Positions 6,958 to 13,634 of a DNA stretch of 17,377 nucleotides are shown here, one piece after another. The translations under genes and the position numbers were made by a program. How positions within the stretch are numbered: position 1 is the first letter of the stretch; every line of letters starts with the position of its first letter. The notes below the pieces were generated by a model. The model did no database searches and was not told the origin of the DNA. It saw nothing but the letters and a program-made list of their open reading frames with translations. Source of the stretch: Chitinophaga pinensis (lineage in GTDB: Bacteria > Bacteroidota > Bacteroidia > Flavobacteriales_D > Crocinitomicaceae); the NCBI GenBank assembly GCA_945870115.1, contig CAMBRH010000031.1, positions 1 through 17,377 on the forward strand, read 5' to 3'.

Positions 6958-8151
6958 TTATTTTCTAATCGCTTTAATCCCTGGCAATTCTTTTCCTTCC
7001 AAATATTCGAGCATCGCTCCTCCACCAGTTGAAACGTAACTTACCTCATCAGCTAAATTAAATTTATTGATTGCAGCAACAGAATCTCCTCCTCCAATCA
7101 AAGAAAATGCTCCGTTTTTAGTAGCATCAACAATTGCTAAAGCAACATCTTTTGTTCCATGAGAAAAATTTTCCATTTCGAAAACTCCCATCGGTCCATT
7201 CCACAAAATCACTTTTGATTTCAACAAAACTTCACGACAAATTTTGGACGTTTCACTACCAGTGTCAAGTCCAAGCCAACCTTCAGGAACATTGTTTATT
7301 GCTACTTCTTTTCTGTTTGCATCGTTGTCAAATTTATCAGCAATAATGGCGTCAACAGGAATAATTAATTCAACCCCTTTTTCTTTTGCTTTTTTAATAA
7401 TATCCAAAGCCATGTCTAAATAATCGTCTTCGCACATGGAGTTTCCGATTTTTCCACCTTGCGCTTTTACAAAAGTAAACGCCATTCCACCACCAACAAT
7501 TAGGTAATTTACTTTATCTAAAAGTCTTTCAATTATCGTAATTTTTGAGGAAACTTTTGCTCCTCCAACGATTGCTGTTACAGGTTTTTCTGTTGAATTT
7601 AAAACCTTATCTACACTTAAAATCTCAGCTTCCATTAACAAACCAAACATTTTATCATTGGGAAAAAAATCAGCAATAATTGCGGTACTTGCATGCGCTC
7701 TGTGAGCCGTTCCGAATGCATCATTCACATAAACATCACCATGCTTTGCTAATTTTTCAGCGAAAGCTCTATCTCCTTTTTCTTCTTCTGGATAAAAACG
7801 TAAATTTTCTAACAACAAAACTTCACCTGCTTGCAAATTTTTACTTTGCTCATAAGATTTTTCAGAAATGCAATCTTCAGCAAATTGAACTGGAAGACCT
7901 AAAACAGAAGATGTGTGTTTTAAAATGTGCTTCAAAGAAAATTTATCTTCAAAACCAGTTTTTGGTCGACCTAAATGCGACATCAAAACAACCGATCCAC
8001 CTTGAGATAAAATGTAATTAATGGTTGGTAATGCAGCAACAATTCTTGAATCGTCAGTTATTTCTAATGTTTCTTTATCCAATGGAACATTAAAATCAAC
8101 TCGAATTAATGCTCTTTTTCCTGTGAAATTGTAATTTTTAAGTGAACTCAT
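6958..8151 (-). CDS. pgk: Phosphoglycerate kinase
   Basis: 397 residues, standard length. It interconverts 1,3-bisphosphoglycerate plus ADP and 3-phosphoglycerate plus ATP in glycolysis and gluconeogenesis, in the cytoplasm. The N-terminal substrate-binding domain shows RVDFNVPLD (17-25), SHLGRP (58-63) and NDAFGTAHRAHAS (143-155). The nucleotide-binding C-domain shows GGAKVSSK (196-203), the GPMGVFE stretch and the terminal GGGDSVAAI plus STGGGA loops. All key motifs are intact. The ATG at 8151 is preceded by a -7 box at 8201-8208 on the same strand, so it begins its own transcript in the 103-base gap after the lipid operon. cysS and trpS may be read from the same mRNA. Confidence 0.97.
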   Translation of the reverse strand: MSSLKNYNFTGKRALIRVDFNVPLDKETLEITDDSRIVAALPTINYILSQGGSVVLMSHLGRPKTGFEDKFSLKHILKHTSSVLGLPVQFAEDCISEKSYEQSKNLQAGEVLLLENLRFYPEEEKGDRAFAEKLAKHGDVYVNDAFGTAHRAHASTAIIADFFPNDKMFGLLMEAEILSVDKVLNSTEKPVTAIVGGAKVSSKITIIERLLDKVNYLIVGGGMAFTFVKAQGGKIGNSMCEDDYLDMALDIIKKAKEKGVELIIPVDAIIADKFDNDANRKEVAINNVPEGWLGLDTGSETSKICREVLLKSKVILWNGPMGVFEMENFSHGTKDVALAIVDATKNGAFSLIGGGDSVAAINKFNLADEVSYVSTGGGAMLEYLEGKELPGIKAIRK

Positions 8152-8200
8152 GTTTTCTAAAAATAAATTGCTTTTTACTTGTTATTCTAATTTTGAATGA

Positions 8201-8208
8201 CAAATTTA
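8201..8208 (-). promoter_or_regulatory. -7 box (TAnnTTTG) for pgk
   Basis: On the minus strand this reads TAAATTTG, a perfect match to the Bacteroidota -7 consensus, 50 bases upstream of the pgk start codon. The -33 region has only a weak TGTTTAC. Confidence 0.5.
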
Positions 8209-8254
8209 ATAATTCATTTAGTAAACATGGATTTTTCTTGACTTAAAAATTGCA

Positions 8255-8863
8255 TTAAATTTTATTTTTCTCAAAAAATGAATAAATTGCAAAAGATAAA
8301 ACCAAACTAATTACACAAATTATTTCAGGAATAGAAACAAAGAAAGAAATTAAAAAAGCGAGTAAAAAACCAGTTAAGGCAACAAGAATCCCTTTAAAAT
8401 AGTGCTTGTAAAGGTTTTTAACGGTTAGAAACTGATATTTTTTAGGCATCAAAAATTGCATTTTATAATTCAAATAAGAAGCATAAAAAACGAGTGGAAT
8501 CAGAAAAATTCCTTGTGCCATTCCCATATCTTCTAACATGACAAAATTTACTGTTTCTTTGTAAATATCAAAAGTTGGATTGAGATTTGAAAGTAAAAAA
8601 TAAACACAAAATAGAATTCCAATATTTACAATAACTGGAAAAACCCAATTAATAATTTTAAAATTTTCAATTTCTTTTTTACTTTTAAGTTGGAAAGAAT
8701 TGATTTTTTTGATTTTAAAAATTGTTAAAATAGAAGCGGCAAAAAAGTCCAAAAGATAAAAAAGTAGAATGTAATAGAAAGTCCATTTCCAAAACAAAAA
8801 ACCTAAAATTGGAAGCGCTGCTTCTGTTAAAACTTGAATTATTTTGAGTTTAAGATTATTCAA
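8255..8863 (-). CDS. Unrecognised multi-pass membrane protein, last gene of the lipid operon
   Basis: 202 residues that I do not recognise as a named family. About five or six membrane helices are visible, near 11-25, 28-50, 71-92, 115-133, 156-176 and 178-196. Basic loops lie between them (KIKKINSFQLKSKKE at 50-64; PKKYQFLTVKNLYKHY at 140-155), suggesting those loops face the cytoplasm. The start is a TTG (reading NNLKLKI); no in-frame ATG lies between it and the preceding stop, and an ATT just before it is the only other option. It begins 11 bases after the upstream membrane-protein gene, so the two are almost certainly co-transcribed with the lipid kinase and LTA-synthase-like genes. It may assist an envelope lipid or glycan modification, which is inference from position only. 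Confidence 0.7.
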   Translation of the reverse strand: MNNLKLKIIQVLTEAALPILGFLFWKWTFYYILLFYLLDFFAASILTIFKIKKINSFQLKSKKEIENFKIINWVFPVIVNIGILFCVYFLLSNLNPTFDIYKETVNFVMLEDMGMAQGIFLIPLVFYASYLNYKMQFLMPKKYQFLTVKNLYKHYFKGILVALTGFLLAFLISFFVSIPEIICVISLVLSFAIYSFFEKNKI

Positions 8864-8874
8864 AATTCTTAGTT

Positions 8875-9528
8875 TTATTTAATTTCTTCAAAATCATCGA
8901 AATCATCTTTTTTAGAATCTCCATTGTGAAATTCTGTTTCAACTGATGCGATTGGTTTTCCAGAAATAAGAAATGTAAATCCATTTATTATTTTCATCAA
9001 AATTCCAATTAAAACAAAAAATCCAATCACTTTAAAAATAAATCCAAAAACAGGTGTACTTTCAATATCTAAAATACTCAAATAAAACCAAGAAGAAATT
9101 GGGTTTTGAGCGAAAACAGGTTGAAAACTGAAGAAAATAAATATTGCAATTGCAAAAATAATGGAACTCACTTCCGCTTTGAAATTAAAAACAGATGAAA
9201 AACGTGGAATTTTCATTCCTGAAAGTTGCACGATGGAAGCCATTTTTTGTTTTCGTTGTAATTTTCCAACAAAATACAAAAGCAAAATCAAGGATGAAAT
9301 AATTAATTCATTGAGAAGTATTTCAGAATCATCCTGTTTATTGATGCAAAATAAAAATGTGACATCAACTAAGAAAAAGTATTGAACAAATTTTAACGAA
9401 TATTCTTCAATTAATGTTTTTTCCCTAACACCTCGAAGTAAAGATAAAGCGAAATTAAAAATTCCCCAAAGGAATCCAAATATGGCAAAAACTACTCCTA
9501 AACGGAACGCAAATTCTATAAATTTCAT
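8875..9528 (-). CDS. Unrecognised five-helix membrane protein with acidic tail
   Basis: 217 residues, family not recognised. Probable membrane segments lie at 8-30, 47-61, 73-90, 119-139 and 161-188. A hydrophilic, strongly acidic C-terminus follows (DSKKDDFDDFEEIK), probably cytoplasmic. A basic stretch at 89-110 (KLQRKQKMASIVQLSGMKIPR) separates helices 3 and 4. It starts at an ATG 6 bases after the stop of the lipid kinase gene and is followed 11 bases later by another membrane protein, so it sits third in a four-gene operon. No catalytic motif was seen. A role as a partner of the envelope phosphotransferase or kinase is only suggested by position. Confidence 0.72.
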   Translation of the reverse strand: MKFIEFAFRLGVVFAIFGFLWGIFNFALSLLRGVREKTLIEEYSLKFVQYFFLVDVTFLFCINKQDDSEILLNELIISSLILLLYFVGKLQRKQKMASIVQLSGMKIPRFSSVFNFKAEVSSIIFAIAIFIFFSFQPVFAQNPISSWFYLSILDIESTPVFGFIFKVIGFFVLIGILMKIINGFTFLISGKPIASVETEFHNGDSKKDDFDDFEEIK

Positions 9529-9534
9529 ATTTTT

Positions 9535-10422
9535 TTATTCTTTATAATTATTCCCAACAATAATATTCAAACTTTTTGGTTTCACTTCGATGTTTAGTTC
9601 TTCACGAACTTCAAAAGGTTCACCATCATAATGCGCAATTTTTTCATTTAAAATTAAACGTGCTTTCTGGAACGGAATAATTTCAGCATACTTGGATAAA
9701 TGGCTTGTCCTCTTAAAAAATTTGTAAATAATAAAAGGAGTTTTCCATTTGGCGAAAGGCTTCAAAATGCACAATTCAAATGTTCCATCAGAAACTTTCG
9801 AGTTTGGAGAAACACAAAATCCGTTACCAAATTCAGAAGCATTTGCAAGCGTGCAAAGCACAACAGGTAATTCTCTCTTGAAATTTGGTAATTCAATTTT
9901 AATTGAAATTGGTTTGTATTTCAAATATTCTTTCATGACCAATTTAGTGTATCCCCAAAAACCTCTTGTGTGATAATGATCAAATTTTTTTGCTATTAAG
10001 GCATCAAAACCATAACCTCCAATTCCTAAAAATGGCTTATCGTTTACCAAACCTGTGTCCATTAAAATGGTATGTGATTCATTAATTGTTTTGATAGCGT
10101 CAATTAATTTTAAAGGAATTTTTAAATGTCGAGCTAAACCATTTCCTGATCCAGCTGGAATTATTGCTAATTTCGTTTTAGTTCCAATTAAAGCTGTTCC
10201 TACTTCGTGAACTGATCCGTCACCACCAACTGCGCAAACAATATCAAAACCTTCCTTGCTGGATTCAAAAGCAATAGTTTTGGCATGCTTTCTGTACTCG
10301 GTATAAATTATATCGTAATCGAAAATAGTATGATTTAAGAATTTCTCAATCAAAGTCGGAAGTTGGTCTTTTCTGCCAACTCCAGATATGGGATTAATGA
10401 TGAATCTTATTCTTTTTTTCAT
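9535..10422 (-). CDS. Diacylglycerol kinase family lipid kinase (YegS/DgkB type)
   Basis: 295 residues, typical for the soluble DAGK_cat family. Family members phosphorylate diacylglycerol or related lipids with ATP at the inner face of the membrane. The catalytic domain is clear: FIINPISGVGRK (7-18), the nucleotide-binding GGDGS at 66-70 (usually GGDGT; the Ser change is conservative) and IPAGSGNGLARHL (88-100). The C-terminal beta-sandwich domain contains LGIGGYGFDA and a KVSDGTFELCIL-type stretch, and ends in FEVREELNIEVKPKSLNIIVG. Its first 29 bases overlap the end of the LTA-synthase-like gene in another frame, implying translational coupling. In Firmicutes DgkB returns the diacylglycerol made by LtaS to the phospholipid pool, and this pairing suggests the same. 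A sphingolipid or other lipid substrate is an alternative. Confidence 0.9.
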   Translation of the reverse strand: MKKRIRFIINPISGVGRKDQLPTLIEKFLNHTIFDYDIIYTEYRKHAKTIAFESSKEGFDIVCAVGGDGSVHEVGTALIGTKTKLAIIPAGSGNGLARHLKIPLKLIDAIKTINESHTILMDTGLVNDKPFLGIGGYGFDALIAKKFDHYHTRGFWGYTKLVMKEYLKYKPISIKIELPNFKRELPVVLCTLANASEFGNGFCVSPNSKVSDGTFELCILKPFAKWKTPFIIYKFFKRTSHLSKYAEIIPFQKARLILNEKIAHYDGEPFEVREELNIEVKPKSLNIIVGNNYKE

Positions 10423-12301
10423 TTACTTTTGTTTGATTCTGAATCAAATCACGGTTATATCGTTGAATAATCGCCTTGATTTTTCTTTCAGAAAGCTTTG
10501 ATTCTTTCTTAAAATAAGAAAGTGAATCAGGCGTATCTTTTTTACGAATCTTAAAATTGTACAAATTTCGTGCCTTTTCATTCGAAAAAGTCAACATGTG
10601 GTCCTTTTTGAAGTAATGGTAGGTTCCTTCAATGTAGGTAATCGCTTCGGGTTCAGCTGGATTATAATAAGATTTTCCGAAAGAATAAAAATTTGTTTCT
10701 ACATTTAATAAGTCCAAAATTGTTGGCATAATATCTAATTGCTGGAAAACTCTTGTTTCTTTTTTAGCCTTTAATTTTCCTGAAGGATCAAAAAATAGAA
10801 TTGGAATCTTATACATCTCCGTTCTTTGATTGTAGATTTCGCTATTTGTAGAAGAAGTGTGATCTGCCACCAAAACAAAAATGGTGTTTTTATACCAAGC
10901 TTGTTTTTTTGCTTCTTGGAAGAATTTCTTCAAGCTATAATCACCATAATTGATAGATTCACAAATTTGTTGTGGACCTTTTTTTAATTTTCCTCTCATG
11001 TGCTTTGGAATGAAATATGGATGATGTGAAGAAAGAGTAAAAAGTGTTGCAAAAAATGGTTTTTTATATTCACTCAATTTTCTGGCGGTCCAAGGTTCAA
11101 AATATTCATCTAAAATTCCCCAAGATTTATCAAAATGAGCATCGTTGTCGTATTCTTTTCTGCCATAGTAATGTTTAAATCCAGCTTGAGCGGCAAAACC
11201 ATCAAAGCGCATGGAACCATTTGTTGCACCATGAAAAAATCCCGTTTCATATCCTTGTTTGTTTAAAATCGAAGCCAAAGAATGAATTTCGTTTGTTCCA
11301 TATGGCGAAGAAATGTAAGGATTATCAACCAAAGAAGGAATTGAAGCAACAATACTTGGCATTGCTTCTATTGATTTTTTTCCGTTTGCAATTCCGTTTT
11401 TAAAGTATAAACCTTTAGTCGCCAAAGAATCCAAAAAAGGTGTAAACGAATTTTTTGAACCAGAAGCACCAACCCATTCATTTCCAAAGCTTTCAAGCAT
11501 GATTATGACAACATTTGTTTTTTTTGGCAATAAGTTTTGTGGAACAGTTTTTTGCTCAGGATTAAAAAGTGCTAATTCTATTTTTAAATCAAAATAATCT
11601 TTCTCTTCCAAACCACTTTGATTAAAGGATTTTACCATGGTGAAAGGTGTATTTAGAATCAAAGCAGAATTTTCAACACGCGTGAAAGTCGATGCATCAA
11701 GCGGACTAATTGGTTTTAAACGAAATCCTCCACGAGCAACAACAATAAAAAATGCAAGTGAAAGAACAAAAATGATGGTTTTTTTTATAAATGAAAAAGA
11801 TTGTTTTTCGGTTTTAATTTTTTTGTTTAAAAAAGAAGCTAAAAATACAAAAACTGCCAATATCACAATTAAAAGCCAAAAATCTTTGAAGAAAGAACCT
11901 ATTTGTTGTGCAAAATCATCTCCTCCACCTACAATTGCCAATAAATCTGCAGTCGATCTTTTTTGAGTAAAACTAAAATAAACAACATCAACTAAATTTA
12001 AAGCAATGAAAGCGACATTAAAAAAATGGAATAAAAATTTTAAAACAAGTGAATACCATCTTTTTTCGCAAAAATTAAACGGAATCAACGATAAAACTAT
12101 AAAAGGAAAGGCTAAAAGTGAAATTGTGATACAATCAAACCAAATCGAAGCAAAAAAATCTGTGAAACCAACATGATTAAAATTGGACCAATTAAAATAT
12201 AAAAAAACAATTCTTGTCAACTGCATGCAAAGCAAAATAATTCCTAATCGTTTGATTAAAACTAATAATTGCGGTGAAAAAAAGTTTACTTTATTTTTCA
12301 T
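10394..12301 (-). CDS. LTA-synthase-like membrane sulfatase-fold phosphotransferase
   Basis: 635 residues from the ATG at 12301. N-terminal membrane segments lie near 13-36, 46-76, 85-111, 140-158 and 174-190. A periplasmic sulfatase-fold domain begins with NVVIIMLESFG. Family metal and catalytic positions are visible: Glu270, the nucleophile region NGKKSIEAMPS with Ser310 the likely acceptor, and VADHTS with Asp480 and His481. LtaS of Firmicutes uses Thr in GKTSDAE, whereas here Lys replaces that Thr and the next Ser remains. Family enzymes transfer phosphoglycerol or phosphoethanolamine from phospholipid to an envelope acceptor. The acceptor here is unknown, since Bacteroidota make no teichoic acid. 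A longer reading from a TTG at 12313 is rejected because that TTG lies inside the -7 promoter box. It heads a four-gene operon and overlaps the lipid kinase by 29 bases. Confidence 0.88.
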   Translation of the reverse strand: MKNKVNFFSPQLLVLIKRLGIILLCMQLTRIVFLYFNWSNFNHVGFTDFFASIWFDCITISLLAFPFIVLSLIPFNFCEKRWYSLVLKFLFHFFNVAFIALNLVDVVYFSFTQKRSTADLLAIVGGGDDFAQQIGSFFKDFWLLIVILAVFVFLASFLNKKIKTEKQSFSFIKKTIIFVLSLAFFIVVARGGFRLKPISPLDASTFTRVENSALILNTPFTMVKSFNQSGLEEKDYFDLKIELALFNPEQKTVPQNLLPKKTNVVIIMLESFGNEWVGASGSKNSFTPFLDSLATKGLYFKNGIANGKKSIEAMPSIVASIPSLVDNPYISSPYGTNEIHSLASILNKQGYETGFFHGATNGSMRFDGFAAQAGFKHYYGRKEYDNDAHFDKSWGILDEYFEPWTARKLSEYKKPFFATLFTLSSHHPYFIPKHMRGKLKKGPQQICESINYGDYSLKKFFQEAKKQAWYKNTIFVLVADHTSSTNSEIYNQRTEMYKIPILFFDPSGKLKAKKETRVFQQLDIMPTILDLLNVETNFYSFGKSYYNPAEPEAITYIEGTYHYFKKDHMLTFSNEKARNLYNFKIRKKDTPDSLSYFKKESKLSERKIKAIIQRYNRDLIQNQTKVNEKKNKIHH

Positions 12302-12310
12302 TTTGAAATG

Positions 12311-12318
12311 CAAATATA
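12311..12318 (-). promoter_or_regulatory. -7 box (TAnnTTTG) of the lipid operon
   Basis: On the minus strand this reads TATATTTG, a perfect -7 match, with its last base 10 bases before the ATG at 12301. The leader would be only a few bases. Its final TTG is the in-frame codon that a start caller would pick, so it decides the start choice for the LTA-synthase-like gene. Confidence 0.6.
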
Positions 12319-12404
12319 AGGATAAGATAAACTTAAAGATTAAAATAATACCAATTTGAGTTAAAATTTCAGAAAATGAGTAAATTACTAGTTGTTTTTC
12401 TCCT

Positions 12405-12412
12405 TATCTTTG
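12405..12412 (+). promoter_or_regulatory. -7 box (TAnnTTTG) directly before purK
   Basis: TATCTTTG ends 4 bases before the purK ATG at 12417. If used, transcription starts at or next to the ATG and the mRNA is nearly leaderless. A TTG at 12392 is too close to serve as a -33 element. The 115-base region 12302-12416 carries divergent promoters for purK and the lipid operon. Confidence 0.5.
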
Positions 12413-12416
12413 CCTC

Positions 12417-13562
12417 ATGGAAAAATTATGGTATGGCAAAAATTTCCGCTTAGGGGTTTTAGGTGGCGGGCAACTTGGACGCATGTTGATACAAGAAGCA
12501 ATGAATTTAAACGTGAATATTCATTGTTTAGATCCAGATCAAAATGCTCCTTGCTCTAAAATTGCTTCCACTTTTACAACAGGTGCATTGAATGATTTTC
12601 AAACAGTTCTTGATTTTGGAAGAGACAAAGATGTGCTAACAGTAGAAATTGAAAATGTCAATATTGAAGCTTTGGAGGAATTAGAAAAATCAGGAAAAAA
12701 AATATTTCCTCAACCAAATGTGTTAAAAATAATTAAAGATAAAGGTTTACAAAAAGCTTTTTATGTAGAAAATAATATTCCAACTTCAGAATTTAGATTA
12801 ACAGAAAATGCTTCTGATTTAGAAGATAATTCTGATTTTTTGCCATTTGTTCAGAAAATGCGAACAGGTGGTTATGATGGAAAAGGAGTAACAAGCATAA
12901 AAAGTCAAGCAGAATGTTCAAAAGCTTTTGATGTTCCTTGTATCATAGAAAAATTTGTTGATTTTGAAAAAGAATTAGCTGTTATTGTTGCTCGAAATGA
13001 AAAAGGTGAAATAGCCGTTTTTCCGTCAGTTGAATGTGAATTTAATCCAGAAATTAATTTAGTTGAATTTTTATTTGCTCCTGCAAAAATTAATTTAGAT
13101 ATTGAACAAAAAGCTCAAAAAATTGCCAAAGATCTAATTACAAAATTAGATATGGTTGGAATTTTAGCAGTGGAATTTTTCTTGTGTAAAAATGGAGAAT
13201 TGCTGGTGAATGAAATTGCTCCAAGACCACATAACAGTGGACATCATACGATTGAATGCAATATGACTTCACAATATGAACAGCATTTGAGAAGCATTTT
13301 AAATCTACCTTTGGGAGATACTTCAATTATACAAGCAGGAGTAATGATAAATTTAATTGGCGAAGAGGGTTATGAAGGAGGTGTCATCTACGATGGTTTA
13401 GAAAAAATATTGTCGATTCCTGGCGTAAAACCTCATATTTACGGAAAAGAAAAAACAAAACCATTCCGTAAAATGGGTCACATTACCATTGTAAATAAAG
13501 ACTTAGATTTTGCAAAAGAAATTGGAAGAAAGGTTCAAAAAATGATCAAAGTGAAATCATAA
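12417..13562 (+). CDS. purK: 5-(carboxyamino)imidazole ribonucleotide synthase
   Basis: 381 residues. PurK makes N5-CAIR from AIR, bicarbonate and ATP in de novo purine synthesis, with PurE as its usual next enzyme; no purE is in the window. It is an ATP-grasp enzyme. The N-terminal Rossmann-like start GVLGGGQLGRML is at 13-24, the glycine-rich ATP loop KMRTGGYDGKGV at 147-158, EKFVDFEKE near 179-187, and the metal/ATP signature NEIAPRPHNSGHHT at 265-278. All are intact. The ATG at 12417 gives a short N-terminal extension before the Rossmann strand, and no better start exists. It is transcribed away from the lipid operon and is followed after 72 bases by a large sensor gene in the same direction. 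Confidence 0.96.
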   Translation: MEKLWYGKNFRLGVLGGGQLGRMLIQEAMNLNVNIHCLDPDQNAPCSKIASTFTTGALNDFQTVLDFGRDKDVLTVEIENVNIEALEELEKSGKKIFPQPNVLKIIKDKGLQKAFYVENNIPTSEFRLTENASDLEDNSDFLPFVQKMRTGGYDGKGVTSIKSQAECSKAFDVPCIIEKFVDFEKELAVIVARNEKGEIAVFPSVECEFNPEINLVEFLFAPAKINLDIEQKAQKIAKDLITKLDMVGILAVEFFLCKNGELLVNEIAPRPHNSGHHTIECNMTSQYEQHLRSILNLPLGDTSIIQAGVMINLIGEEGYEGGVIYDGLEKILSIPGVKPHIYGKEKTKPFRKMGHITIVNKDLDFAKEIGRKVQKMIKVKS

Positions 13563-13563
13563 G

Positions 13564-13577
13564 GGAAATATTTTTCC
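13564..13577 (+). terminator. Weak hairpin after purK
   Basis: GGAAA / TTTCC with a four-base loop lies one base after the purK stop. The stem has only two G-C pairs and no clear T-run follows, so termination would be weak. Listed as a candidate only. Confidence 0.25.
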
Positions 13578-13597
13578 ATAGTTTGGATTATATCATA

Positions 13598-13612
13598 AAA
13601 ATAAGTTATTTT
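13598..13612. promoter_or_regulatory. AT-rich inverted repeat upstream of the sensor gene
   Basis: AAAATAA-G-TTATTTT is a perfect 7-bp inverted repeat around one base, 22 bases before the TTG start of the sensor gene. A weak -7-like TAGTTTGG lies upstream at 13579-13586. It could be an operator, but AT-rich palindromes of this size also arise by chance here. Confidence 0.3.
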
Positions 13613-13634
13613 CATACCATAGAAAACTAAAATC

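Noticed and set aside
11637..11966. 109-codon + strand frame opposite the LTA-synthase-like gene
   Set aside because: Antisense to the membrane and linker region; Lys/Ser/Thr-rich with no motif.
12302..12313. TTG start at 12313 adding four residues to the LTA-synthase-like protein
   Set aside because: The codon is part of the TATATTTG promoter box and a normal ATG follows 12 bases later.
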